A DNA stretch of 64,000 nucleotides, from assembly GCA_013299105.1 (NCBI GenBank), contig JAAFJY010000016.1:101568-165567 (forward strand), given 5' to 3'. Shown in pieces: positions 41,611-48,839 of the stretch. The notes under the pieces were generated by a model. That model worked only from the letters and a program-made list of their open reading frames with translations. It had not been told where the DNA came from and ran no database searches. Positions within the stretch are counted from its first letter, which is position 1, and the number at the start of each line of letters is the position of its first letter. The DNA comes from Chitinophagales bacterium. GTDB taxonomy: Bacteria > Bacteroidota > Bacteroidia > Chitinophagales > Saprospiraceae. The translations under genes were made by a program, and so were the position numbers.

Positions 41611-41683
41611 GCAGATGTAGCTCAGTTGGTAGAGCGCAACCTTGCCAAGGTTGAGGTCGCGGGTTCGAGCCTCGTCATCTGCT
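41611..41683 (+). tRNA. tRNA-Gly(GCC)
   Basis: 73-nt cloverleaf with anticodon loop TTGCCAA, T-arm GTTCGA and no encoded CCA. It is identical to the copy at 19928-20000. Confidence 0.97.
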
Positions 41684-41691
41684 CAAAAAAT

Positions 41692-41721
41692 AGCCTTCCT
41701 ACAATGGAGGGCTTTTTTTTT
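41692..41721 (+). terminator. terminator between tRNA genes
   Basis: AGCCTTCC (41692-41699) and GGAGGGCT (41706-41713), followed by a run of T. Confidence 0.75.
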
Positions 41722-41792
41722 CTGTCATCCAAGCAAGTATGCCAAAATTATTTGCATAGTGCTTTGCTTTGGTGTAAATTAGCTGCCAATAA

Positions 41793-41865
41793 GCGGATGT
41801 AGCTCAGTTGGTAGAGCGCTAGCTTCCCAAGCTGGAAGTCGCGAGTTCGAGTCTCGTCATCCGCT
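41793..41865 (+). tRNA. tRNA-Gly(CCC)
   Basis: 73 nt: acceptor GCGGATG/CATCCGC, D arm GCTCAGTTGGTAGAGC, anticodon stem CTAGC/GCTGG with loop TTCCCAA (anticodon CCC), T arm GCGAGTTCGAGTCTCGT. No encoded CCA. Confidence 0.95.
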
Positions 41866-41879
41866 CGAATCACAACCAC

Positions 41880-41963
41880 ACCCTGGTGGTGGAATAGGTA
41901 GACACGCAGGACTTAAAATCCTGTGGCCGTGAGGCCGTACGGGTTCGATTCCCGTCTGGGGTA
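41880..41963 (+). tRNA. tRNA-Leu(TAA)
   Basis: 84 nt, type II with a variable arm (TGGCCGTGAGGCCGT). Acceptor ACCCTGG/CTGGGGT, anticodon stem CAGGA/TCCTG with loop CTTAAAA (TAA), T loop GTTCGATTCC. It lies 14 bp after tRNA-Gly(CCC). Confidence 0.96.
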
Positions 41964-41971
41964 CAAATGAT

Positions 41972-42010
41972 AACGCCATGATTTTCTAGTTGAAAATCAT
42001 GGCGTTTTTT
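41972..42010. terminator. strong terminator after the tRNA cluster
   Basis: A perfect 15-bp stem, AACGCCATGATTTTC (41972-41986) and GAAAATCATGGCGTT (41992-42006), followed by TTTT on the plus strand. It separates the tRNAs from the convergent amidohydrolase gene. Confidence 0.92.
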
Positions 42011-42029
42011 ATTTTGGCTTCTTTCACCC

Positions 42030-43604
42030 TCAATTCCCAGGCTGCCGAATCTCCACACCCTCTTTAGACTTGGCGTCTTTTACCATCTGCCTTACATCGG
42101 CCAGTAGCTTTTTGGCATCGAATACCACGCCGTCTTTGATGGTGTACTTTACGCCACCTACACGGGTTACTTGGTTGTCGTCGGTGAGTTTGATCGCACC
42201 AGTACCGTACAACACTTGCAGGTTTTTAAGGGGATTCTCTTCCAGGATCACCATGTCGGCCAGCTTTCCGACTTGGATGGTCCCAATTTTATCGGCTACG
42301 CCCAGGGCTTCAGCCCCGTTCAAGGTAGCGCTTTTGATCACTTCCAGGGGATGAAAACCCGCTTCGCGCAGCAATTCCAGCTCACGGATGAAGGCAAAAC
42401 CGTACAACTGAAAAATGAATCCTGAATCTGAGCCTGCGGTCACCCGGCCACCCCGGTTTTTGTACTCTTTGATGAAAGTCATCCACAATTGGTAGTTCTC
42501 TTTCCAGGTGATCTCCTGCTCAGTGCCCCAAGACTGCCAGTACGAGCCATGCGAAATGCGGCTAGGCATGTAAAAACGCCACAGCGATGGCAAGGTGTAT
42601 TCCTCGTGCCACTCGGCCCGGCGGGCGCGCATCAGGTCGCGGTTGGCTTCGTAGATATTAAAGGTAGGGTCGATGGTGAAATCCAGATCGAGTAGCTCTT
42701 GCTGCACCTTTTTCCAATGCTCGGAATAAGGTGCAGCAGCTTGTTTCCACAATTTACCCGCTTCGGTAAAGCGGTCTTGTTCGTTTTGGTAGTTGTAATC
42801 CAGGGGATAGTTTTGTACGGTTTTGTCGTCAAAAAGTGCTTCCGGCAAACCATACCAGTGCTCCATGCTGGTCAAACCTGCACGAGCAGAGCTCAACACA
42901 TTCCAGCGGGCTACATCCAGCTGGGCATGGTGGCAAGCCGAGCGCAGGCCCAGCTTTTTGTTTTCCTGCAGGGCTGCGGACATGATTTCGGGTGGCGCAC
43001 CAAAAAACTTGATGCCATCGGCACCTCTTTCAGCATTTTTGCGCACCCAAGCCCTGGCTTGTTCGGGGGTATTGACCCCGTCCTGCTCGCCCTGGCCAAA
43101 GACCGTATAAGCAAACAAACGTGGGGCGGTGATGGTATTGGCCGCGCTCTTGCGCTTGTGCTCCAGCACCCAATCCAGGCCGTTACCCGCAGCAGGGTCG
43201 CGCACTGTCGTGATGCCATGCCCCATCCATAGCTTGAACACGTATTCCGCATCAGCGCCTTGGGCTTGGCCGCCAATGTGGCCATGCATGTCGATCAGGC
43301 CTGGCAACATGTACATGCCATTGCAATCCATTTCCTTGCCACCAGGTTTGAGTTTGGGACGAGATTTGGCATCGATCGGCACGCCAGGATAGCCCACTGC
43401 TTTGACCTCTACAATCTTGTTTTGCTCCACCACCACGTCAACCGGGCCAATGGGCGGCGCACCATTGCCATTGATGAGGGTAACACCGCGGATGATCAAT
43501 TGTGGATAAGGCCCCTCCCCTTCCTTGCGGTCGGGTGATTTTTTGACTTGGGCAAAAATAAAAATTGGAGCAAGCAGTAAAAGTAAAAACGAAAGCTTTT
43601 TCAT
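42030..43604 (-). CDS. secreted metal-dependent amidohydrolase
   Basis: A 524-residue amidohydrolase-superfamily enzyme with a signal peptide (MKKLSFLLLLLAPIFIFAQ). Metal ligands and family blocks: GLIDMHGHIGG (HxH), GADGIKFFGA (carbamylated-Lys position), CHHAQ and SMEHWYG (His ligands), AGSDSGF (Asp), ending with SATLNGAEALGVADKIGTIQVGKLADMVILEENPL, the imidazolonepropionase/prolidase-like C-terminus. It probably hydrolyses a dipeptide or cyclic amide in the periplasm; the substrate is unknown. It begins 3 nt after the stop of the ligand-gated channel gene, so the two are cotranscribed and the enzyme could produce or remove the channel ligand (inference). Confidence 0.9.
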   Translation of the reverse strand: MKKLSFLLLLLAPIFIFAQVKKSPDRKEGEGPYPQLIIRGVTLINGNGAPPIGPVDVVVEQNKIVEVKAVGYPGVPIDAKSRPKLKPGGKEMDCNGMYMLPGLIDMHGHIGGQAQGADAEYVFKLWMGHGITTVRDPAAGNGLDWVLEHKRKSAANTITAPRLFAYTVFGQGEQDGVNTPEQARAWVRKNAERGADGIKFFGAPPEIMSAALQENKKLGLRSACHHAQLDVARWNVLSSARAGLTSMEHWYGLPEALFDDKTVQNYPLDYNYQNEQDRFTEAGKLWKQAAAPYSEHWKKVQQELLDLDFTIDPTFNIYEANRDLMRARRAEWHEEYTLPSLWRFYMPSRISHGSYWQSWGTEQEITWKENYQLWMTFIKEYKNRGGRVTAGSDSGFIFQLYGFAFIRELELLREAGFHPLEVIKSATLNGAEALGVADKIGTIQVGKLADMVILEENPLKNLQVLYGTGAIKLTDDNQVTRVGGVKYTIKDGVVFDAKKLLADVRQMVKDAKSKEGVEIRQPGN

Positions 43605-43607
43605 AGG

Positions 43608-44585
43608 CTAGCGAATGAGGATAAGAATGGAAATGGTAAGCACAATAAATACCATGAGCTGGTAAGCCCTGCGGCGGTCAATGGCCCATACTTTGGCCAA
43701 GTCTGCCTCACGGTTGGTAGTAGAAAGTAAATTAGACCCCATCATGATGCGCAAGAGGATGACCGAAATCAAAAAATATGCCACCAGGTAAATTCGGTCC
43801 ATCAACACCATGTAACCCACATCGGGCAGTGCGGTAGAATAGGATTGCTGCAAAAAAACACAACTCAACAAGCCACCAATCGGTAGTGAAATGCGGGCAT
43901 CAATGTGCTCAGGGTGGATGAACAAGCCCATTAAACTGGCAATCAGCATCACCAATAAGGGCAAAAGCAGTTTCAATAAAAAATAACTCAAAGGCCGCCC
44001 AATGGTCAAGGCAAAAGTGAAGTTGCTAAAGGTCGGTGGCCCGGTTGGCTCCCCAAAATTAGTCTGGTAAGCGTTGTCGTGGGTAATGATCTCTGCTTTT
44101 TTGATTTCCCAACCAGGAATTTTGAAGTCTTTGCGCAGCAGTGTTTTGCTGGTATCGGGCACATAGACGAGAGAATCTGCCGAGTATTCCACACTTTCGA
44201 TGCGAATGTCAAGTGGGTGATAATCAACAGGGAAATCTTGGAGTTGAAAAGAATGGTAAAATCGGCCTTCAAAGCGCATGCCATTGTAGTAGTAACCATC
44301 CGGTAGGAGTTTGGCCGTATCGTGAAACATGGTTTCGGTGACGCCCCATTTTTCGATGGAGTTCACAAACTCGATTTTAGTGGGGTCCAATTTGCCTTTC
44401 CAGCGAAACCAGATGTAAAAATCGGCATAAAAAGAATAGCCATTGATGTCAAGGTCGTACACGTTCATCAAGTAGATACCAGTGTAAACCTTTTGAGGCT
44501 TGGGTTTTGGCTTGGTGGGCTTTTGGTCTTCAGCATGCAAGGTGCTCAAAGCGAAGCAGCATAACAAAGTGAGTATAAATCTCAT
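43608..44585 (-). CDS. pentameric ligand-gated ion channel homologue (Cys-loop receptor family)
   Basis: 325 residues with the fold order of prokaryotic channels such as GLIC/ELIC. Signal peptide (1-18) and a Lys/Pro linker; an extracellular beta domain beginning VYTGIYLMNVYDLDINGYSF, where GLIC has a similar TGIYLIECYSLDD; the beta6-beta7 loop QDFPVDYHPLDIRIES (from about 117), with the family Pro; then four membrane helices: M1 (199-223), M2 lining the pore (230-253, ARISLPIGGLLSCVFLQQSY), M3 (263-283) after the LPDVGYMVLMDR linker, and M4 (307-325). Disulfide Cys of eukaryotic receptors are absent, as in prokaryotic members. No long intracellular loop. Operon partner is the amidohydrolase. 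Ligand and ion selectivity are unknown. Confidence 0.85.
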   Translation of the reverse strand: MRFILTLLCCFALSTLHAEDQKPTKPKPKPQKVYTGIYLMNVYDLDINGYSFYADFYIWFRWKGKLDPTKIEFVNSIEKWGVTETMFHDTAKLLPDGYYYNGMRFEGRFYHSFQLQDFPVDYHPLDIRIESVEYSADSLVYVPDTSKTLLRKDFKIPGWEIKKAEIITHDNAYQTNFGEPTGPPTFSNFTFALTIGRPLSYFLLKLLLPLLVMLIASLMGLFIHPEHIDARISLPIGGLLSCVFLQQSYSTALPDVGYMVLMDRIYLVAYFLISVILLRIMMGSNLLSTTNREADLAKVWAIDRRRAYQLMVFIVLTISILILIR

Positions 44586-44626
44586 GAGCTCAGGTGTGAA
44601 ATCAAATCGTACAGGCAGAAAGGTAT

Positions 44627-44666
44627 AAAAAAAGCCCCGGAAGGCATATGCTCCGAGGCTTTTTTT
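44627..44666. terminator. bidirectional-looking hairpin between the helicase and channel genes
   Basis: AAAAAAAGCCCCGG (44627-44640) and CCGAGGCTTTTTTT (44653-44666) form a stem with one mismatch. Both flanking genes are on the minus strand, so it terminates the helicase gene. Confidence 0.85.
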
Positions 44667-44684
44667 GTGTGGCGAAACAAAAAA

Positions 44685-46241
44685 CTATCCCAATGGCCAA
44701 CGCATTTTCGACTGAAGCCCAGGTGCCTGAGTAGAACCTGGCTTGCGCTTGGGCTTGAATTTTGGCTTATCGTCCTGGTTTTGTCCATCCTTGGGCTGAT
44801 CGGTACGAGGTTTTTGCTCCTGGCTACGCCGATCATCCTGCTTGTGTTTTTGCTTGGGCTGTTCATGCCTTTGCTTTGGCTCTTGAGCTTGTCGTTCGGC
44901 TTGGTTTTGCCCACCTTTATCTTGTCTCGGTTTTTGTTCCTGCTTGGGCCTTGATTCTGCTTTGGGCTGTTCAGGATTTCTAGCCGTTCTGTTTTGCTCA
45001 GTTGAAGCAGCTTGCTGCACAGGCCTTTGCGTATGCTGTTGTTGCCTTTGCTGTTGTTGCTTGTGCGGTCTTGGTTCTTGCTTTGGTGGCTTTACTGGAT
45101 TGAAATCCTCCAGTGGATAATCATGCCCATCAATCACTGGAACACTTTTGCCAATCAGCTTTTCGATGTCCTTCAAGAAGGCTTTTTCTTCAAAATCGCA
45201 GAAAGAATAAGCAGTGCCATCGGCCCCAGCCCGACCCGTGCGACCAATGCGGTGTACATAGGTTTCGGGAATGTTGGGGATGTCGTAATTGATCACATAT
45301 TGCAATTCATCCACGTCAATGCCGCGTGCAGCGATATCGGTAGCCACCAATGCGCGAATCGTTTGAGCTTTGAAGTTGCTCAGGGCACGCTGGCGGGCAT
45401 TTTGGCTTTTGTCGCCATGAATGGCTTCAGCCTTGATGTTACTTTTGCTCAAAATGCGGGCAATGCGGTCGGCACCGTGCTTGGTGCGGGTAAAAACCAG
45501 CGCAGTTTTAATTTTGGGATCTTGGAAAACGTCCACCAAAAGCTTGGGTTTGTTCACTTTGTCCACAAAATAAATGTATTGCTGGATGGTATCCGCCGTG
45601 GAAGAAACGGGCGTGACCTCTACTTTTTTGGGCTGATAAAGGATGCTATCGGCCAATTTGACGATCTCAGGCGGCATGGTGGCCGAGAAAAACAAGGATT
45701 GGCGCTTGGTCGGCAACACCGCAATCACCCTGCGCACGTCGTGGATGAAACCCATATCGAGCATACGATCGGCTTCGTCCAAAACGAAGATTTCCAGGTC
45801 TTTCAGGTGGATGAGCCCTTGGTTCATCAAATCGAGCAAACGACCTGGAGTGGCTACCAGGATGTCTATGCCTTTGTTCAGGGCGTCCACTTGGGTGCCC
45901 TGCCCTACTCCGCCGAAAATGACGGTATTGCGCAGGCGCAAATGACGGCCATAAGCGTCAAAGCTTTCGCCGATTTGGATGGCCAATTCACGGGTTGGGG
46001 TCAGGATCAAACAACGAATTTTCCGTCGATTCTCATTGATCGGGCGCTCTTGTAATTGTTGTAAGATGGGGATGGCAAAAGCAGCAGTTTTGCCTGTACC
46101 CGTTTGGGCACAACCCAGTAAATCCTGGCCTTTTAAAATAATGGGTATGGATTGAGATTGGATCGGCGTTGGTATGTCGTACCCTTCTTCACGGAGCGAT
46201 TTCAAGATGGGGTCGATCAGGGATAAATCAGTAAATTGCAT
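44685..46241 (-). CDS. DEAD-box RNA helicase (RhlE-like)
   Basis: A 518-residue DEAD-box ATPase. Motifs: Q-motif region [26 protein letters not shown], Walker [26 protein letters not shown] ([12 protein letters not shown]), SAT, and in the second domain [32 protein letters not shown] and [10 protein letters not shown]. The last 140 residues are a disordered Gln/Lys/Pro/Arg-rich tail ([15 protein letters not shown]...), the usual RNA-binding tail of RhlE/CsdA-like proteins in Bacteroidota. It probably acts in ribosome assembly or cold adaptation. The leader holds a -7 box (46318-46325) and a hairpin with T-run (46258-46287) that may attenuate transcription. Confidence 0.93.
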   Translation of the reverse strand: MQFTDLSLIDPILKSLREEGYDIPTPIQSQSIPIILKGQDLLGCAQTGTGKTAAFAIPILQQLQERPINENRRKIRCLILTPTRELAIQIGESFDAYGRHLRLRNTVIFGGVGQGTQVDALNKGIDILVATPGRLLDLMNQGLIHLKDLEIFVLDEADRMLDMGFIHDVRRVIAVLPTKRQSLFFSATMPPEIVKLADSILYQPKKVEVTPVSSTADTIQQYIYFVDKVNKPKLLVDVFQDPKIKTALVFTRTKHGADRIARILSKSNIKAEAIHGDKSQNARQRALSNFKAQTIRALVATDIAARGIDVDELQYVINYDIPNIPETYVHRIGRTGRAGADGTAYSFCDFEEKAFLKDIEKLIGKSVPVIDGHDYPLEDFNPVKPPKQEPRPHKQQQQRQQQHTQRPVQQAASTEQNRTARNPEQPKAESRPKQEQKPRQDKGGQNQAERQAQEPKQRHEQPKQKHKQDDRRSQEQKPRTDQPKDGQNQDDKPKFKPKRKPGSTQAPGLQSKMRWPLG

Positions 46242-46257
46242 GCAATGGTTTTGAAAT

Positions 46258-46287
46258 AAAAAAGCCTAGCCCCAGCTTTTACTGGGG
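46258..46287 (-). promoter_or_regulatory. attenuator-like hairpin in the helicase mRNA leader
   Basis: Read on the minus strand: CCCCAG (46287-46282), loop TAAAAG, CTGGGG (46275-46270), then CTAGGC and six T (46263-46258), 16 nt before the start codon and downstream of the predicted transcription start. The T-run is offset 6 nt from the stem, so it is a candidate, not a certain terminator. Confidence 0.5.
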
Positions 46288-46317
46288 TTTTTAAGTAGAA
46301 ATAACTTTACAGCACTG

Positions 46318-46325
46318 CAAAGATA
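46318..46325 (-). promoter_or_regulatory. Bacteroidota -7 box for the helicase gene
   Basis: Minus-strand TATCTTTG; the predicted leader of about 70 nt includes the attenuator-like hairpin. Confidence 0.5.
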
Positions 46326-46406
46326 CAGCTTTTTAAGATGCCCTGCACGAAAAACATCTCAAGTCTTGGCAACTTGAAGTGAGTATGTATCTTGCGGGCG
46401 TTTTTT

Positions 46407-46555
46407 AACGTGAGTTCTGGGTTTGTTAAACTTGTTTTTTGACTTACGACTTACGAGTAACTACCTACGACTTACGAAGTGGGGCTCGCTGGCAGTATCT
46501 CAGGTTTCTTGGCATTCGTTTGTACGGTTTAAGATTTTTGAAGATTAAAAAGTAT
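46407..46555 (+). repeat. dispersed repeat family A, copy A3
   Basis: Starts AACGTGAGTTCTGGGTTTG, carries ACTTACGACTTACGA twice over, GGGGCTCGCTGG and TTCGTTTGTACGGTTTAAGA, and ends TTTGAAGATTAAAA. It is more diverged than A1/A2. It lies in the 414-bp gap between divergent genes, where nothing else was seen except the helicase leader. Confidence 0.8.
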
Positions 46556-46655
46556 AAACCATAGCCATAAATCTTTCCCAAGTTATTTAAAACATTAATT
46601 TAAATCCACAACTCACGGTTTTCAAAAGTCCTTTATCCAAACCAAATACCAACTT

Positions 46656-47909
46656 ATGCCAGTGCATGTCAGCTCTGAAGTCGCCCCTTTGCGCCGTGTC
46701 ATCATCCATCGCCCCGACGAGGGCATTGCCAGGGTTTCTCCCAAACGATCAGAAGAACTGTTGTTTGACGACATCGTATTCTTGCCCCAAATGCAGGAGG
46801 AACACGATGTTTTCAGCGCGGTTTTGCGTGCTTTTTTGGGTGCTGGAAATGTTTTGGAAACGGAAACATTGCTACTGGAGTCTTTGCAAGCCGATCCGAA
46901 TGGTGGCAAAACATTTCTTGACCTGATCGGGGATTATGAAGAGTTACCCAAGTCGTCCATCGCCTTGTTGAAAAACTTGACATTAGAGGTTTTGACCAAG
47001 GTTTTGATCACCGGCTACTATGCAGAAGAGGAACATATCTTGTTCGACCCAATTCCCAATTTCATTTTCACCCGCGACATCGCCGTAACGGTCAATGACC
47101 ATGTGATTCTCACCAAAGCCGCCAAAGAGGCCCGGCACCGCGAGAATTACCTTACCCAGTATATTTTCCAGCAGCACCCCACCTTCAAAGCCCTGGCGGC
47201 CCAAGATCGCATCATCAACTTGAATGACCTGGATACTTTCCCGCCTTCAAAACGTGGAGAATTTGTGTCAATCGAAGGGGGTGACATGATGGTTTTGAGC
47301 TCTGATTTCCTTTTGATTGGTTGCAGTGAGCGCAGTACTGATCACGGCATTCGCAGTCTGACCAAACAATTGTTTGCCAAAGGAGTCGTCAAAAACGTGG
47401 CGAAAATCAATATTCCGTACGACCGCTCCTACATGCACATTGATACGGTTTTTACGCAAATCAACCACAACCACATTGTAGCTTACAAGCCCCTGATTGT
47501 CGATGGCATCAGCTCTACCGTCAAAGTATTTCGCAGCGATGGGGAGGAGTTGTTTTATCCATCGGTGCACGATTTCATCAAAATGGAAATCAACCCCAAC
47601 ATGCAGTTCATTTACAGCGGCATGGGCCAGTCGCCTTACCAAGAACGCGAACAATGGACCGACGGCTGCAACCTCGTGGCCCTCAAACCAGGTGTTGCGC
47701 TTACCTACGACCGTAACCCCAAAACCGAGGAGGCGTTCAAAAAATTTGGCTACACCATCCTTCACGCCCGCGACTTTTTAAAAGGCGTGGCTGAAGGCAA
47801 AATCGACCCACAAAAAGTAGAAAATACGATCATCACTTTGCCTTCCAACGAATTGTCGAGGGCAAGGGGAGGCTCGCATTGCATGACTTGTCCGGTGGAG
47901 CGGGGGTGA
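46656..47909 (+). CDS. arginine deiminase family protein
   Basis: A 417-residue guanidino-modifying enzyme close to arginine deiminase (arginine to citrulline plus ammonia). Motifs: EVAPLRRVIIHRP at the start, FDDIVFLPQMQEEHD, IPNFIFTRDIAVTV (substrate Asp), IEGGDMMVLSSDFLLIGCSERSTDHGI, the catalytic His in YMHIDTVFTQI, and the nucleophile Cys409 in GGSHCMTCPVERG at the C-terminus. No carbamate kinase or ornithine carbamoyltransferase lies nearby, so it is not a classic arc operon and may serve arginine use or alkali production alone. Start chosen at the first Met before the conserved strand. Confidence 0.9.
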   Translation: MPVHVSSEVAPLRRVIIHRPDEGIARVSPKRSEELLFDDIVFLPQMQEEHDVFSAVLRAFLGAGNVLETETLLLESLQADPNGGKTFLDLIGDYEELPKSSIALLKNLTLEVLTKVLITGYYAEEEHILFDPIPNFIFTRDIAVTVNDHVILTKAAKEARHRENYLTQYIFQQHPTFKALAAQDRIINLNDLDTFPPSKRGEFVSIEGGDMMVLSSDFLLIGCSERSTDHGIRSLTKQLFAKGVVKNVAKINIPYDRSYMHIDTVFTQINHNHIVAYKPLIVDGISSTVKVFRSDGEELFYPSVHDFIKMEINPNMQFIYSGMGQSPYQEREQWTDGCNLVALKPGVALTYDRNPKTEEAFKKFGYTILHARDFLKGVAEGKIDPQKVENTIITLPSNELSRARGGSHCMTCPVERG

Positions 47910-47910
47910 A

Positions 47911-47945
47911 GGTAGTTGAAATGTTGAAGGGTTGAAATGTTGAAA
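47911..47945 (+). repeat. 8-bp periodic (GTTGAARG)n tract, copy C6
   Basis: AGTTGAAATGTTGAAGGG then GTTGAAATGTTGAAAA, right after the deiminase stop, in sense orientation with that gene. Confidence 0.8.
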
Positions 47946-47957
47946 AAAGACCAGCGT

Positions 47958-48767
47958 TCAGGCGTGCTGCTTGCGCAACATCTCAACCATTTCATTGCCT
48001 AAACCTGTTATCGCCATGATCATTTGATCGTCCAAACCATTTTCTATTGCCCTGACTGCTGTTGCTATTTTCTCGTCCTCACGCTCCAAAACGATCACTT
48101 TGCGGCGTGAAGCCTCAATTTTAGCCAATTCCCATTCTTCGGGGCTGATTTTGTCTTGTTGAATCAACTCAACTGCTCTTTTGATGCCGCTATTTTGGGT
48201 GTTGATCCGAGGGTTTTCTGGACTGTGGATACTTTCATAGATCAAATCCAGCCAATCTCGGTAATTGTCAGGTGTTTCTAGGTCTTTATAATTTGGATTG
48301 AGAAAAATCAATTCAGGGTTAAAGATTTTTCTTTCAACGCCTTTGAGGTTTTTGGGATTTAAATTTGAAATCAACACTTCGTCTTCGTAAAATTCTCGTG
48401 TTACTTCATTTAGTCGATAAGGCGCAGTCATCACTACAATAGTATAAACTGTCCTTTCAACAGAGTAATCCTGTGAACTCCGTTGTTGTTCGGTGATCGC
48501 CTGGAGGTGATAATGCAAAAAACGATCAAAATTATGGTCATAGTCAACTTTTTGAATCTCGATAACCACTCTTTTTTTGAGGTCTTCGGCAAAAATGTCG
48601 TATTTAAAATTGACGTTGCCAATTTTTGGCTGAAACGCTTTCTCCGTTTCAATTTTTTCGGGGTCCACATCAATGCCGACAATATCTTTTACAAAAGCTT
48701 TGAACACCAACATATCAGTGAAAGCCTTTTTGAAAAACACTTCATTGTCTAAGCGAACAAGTGCCAT
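47958..48767 (-). CDS. Rpn/PD-(D/E)XK nuclease family transposase-like protein
   Basis: A 269-residue member of the PDDEXK_2 (PF12784) / Rpn recombination-promoting nuclease group. N-terminus LDNEVFFKKAFTDMLVFKAFVKDIVGID; nuclease core KYDIFAEDLKKRVVIEIQKVDYDHNFDRFLHYH, giving D...E-x-Q/K catalytic residues, and YTIVVMTAPYRL next. The C-terminus is Lys/Glu-rich (WELAKIEASRRKVIVLEREDEKI). Such proteins are abundant and mobile-looking but rarely have transposon ends; none are visible here. Promoter box at 48781-48788. Confidence 0.88.
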   Translation of the reverse strand: MALVRLDNEVFFKKAFTDMLVFKAFVKDIVGIDVDPEKIETEKAFQPKIGNVNFKYDIFAEDLKKRVVIEIQKVDYDHNFDRFLHYHLQAITEQQRSSQDYSVERTVYTIVVMTAPYRLNEVTREFYEDEVLISNLNPKNLKGVERKIFNPELIFLNPNYKDLETPDNYRDWLDLIYESIHSPENPRINTQNSGIKRAVELIQQDKISPEEWELAKIEASRRKVIVLEREDEKIATAVRAIENGLDDQMIMAITGLGNEMVEMLRKQHA

Positions 48768-48780
48768 TTAATTTTTCACA

Positions 48781-48788
48781 CAAAGTTA
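48781..48788 (-). promoter_or_regulatory. Bacteroidota -7 box for the Rpn-like gene
   Basis: Minus-strand TAACTTTG, 14 nt upstream of the start at 48767. Confidence 0.5.
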
Positions 48789-48839
48789 GTCAATAATTTG
48801 TTGCAAAACCTGGAAGAAATTAAAGTTTTTGGGGTTTTC

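Noticed and set aside
41611..41963. tRNA cluster as an integration site for a mobile island
   Set aside because: No integrase, excisionase or duplicated tRNA 3' end is found nearby; the second tRNA-Gly copy is a complete gene.
45012..46055. A 347-codon open frame on the plus strand opposite the DEAD-box helicase
   Set aside because: It is antisense to clear helicase motifs and has no signal, domain or start context; long antisense frames arise from codon bias of the real gene.
46656..47909. A classic arginine deiminase (arc) operon
   Set aside because: No carbamate kinase, ornithine carbamoyltransferase or antiporter gene is adjacent; only the deiminase-type gene is present.
47958..48767. 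Complete transposon around the Rpn-like gene
   Set aside because: No terminal inverted repeats or target duplication were seen on either side.
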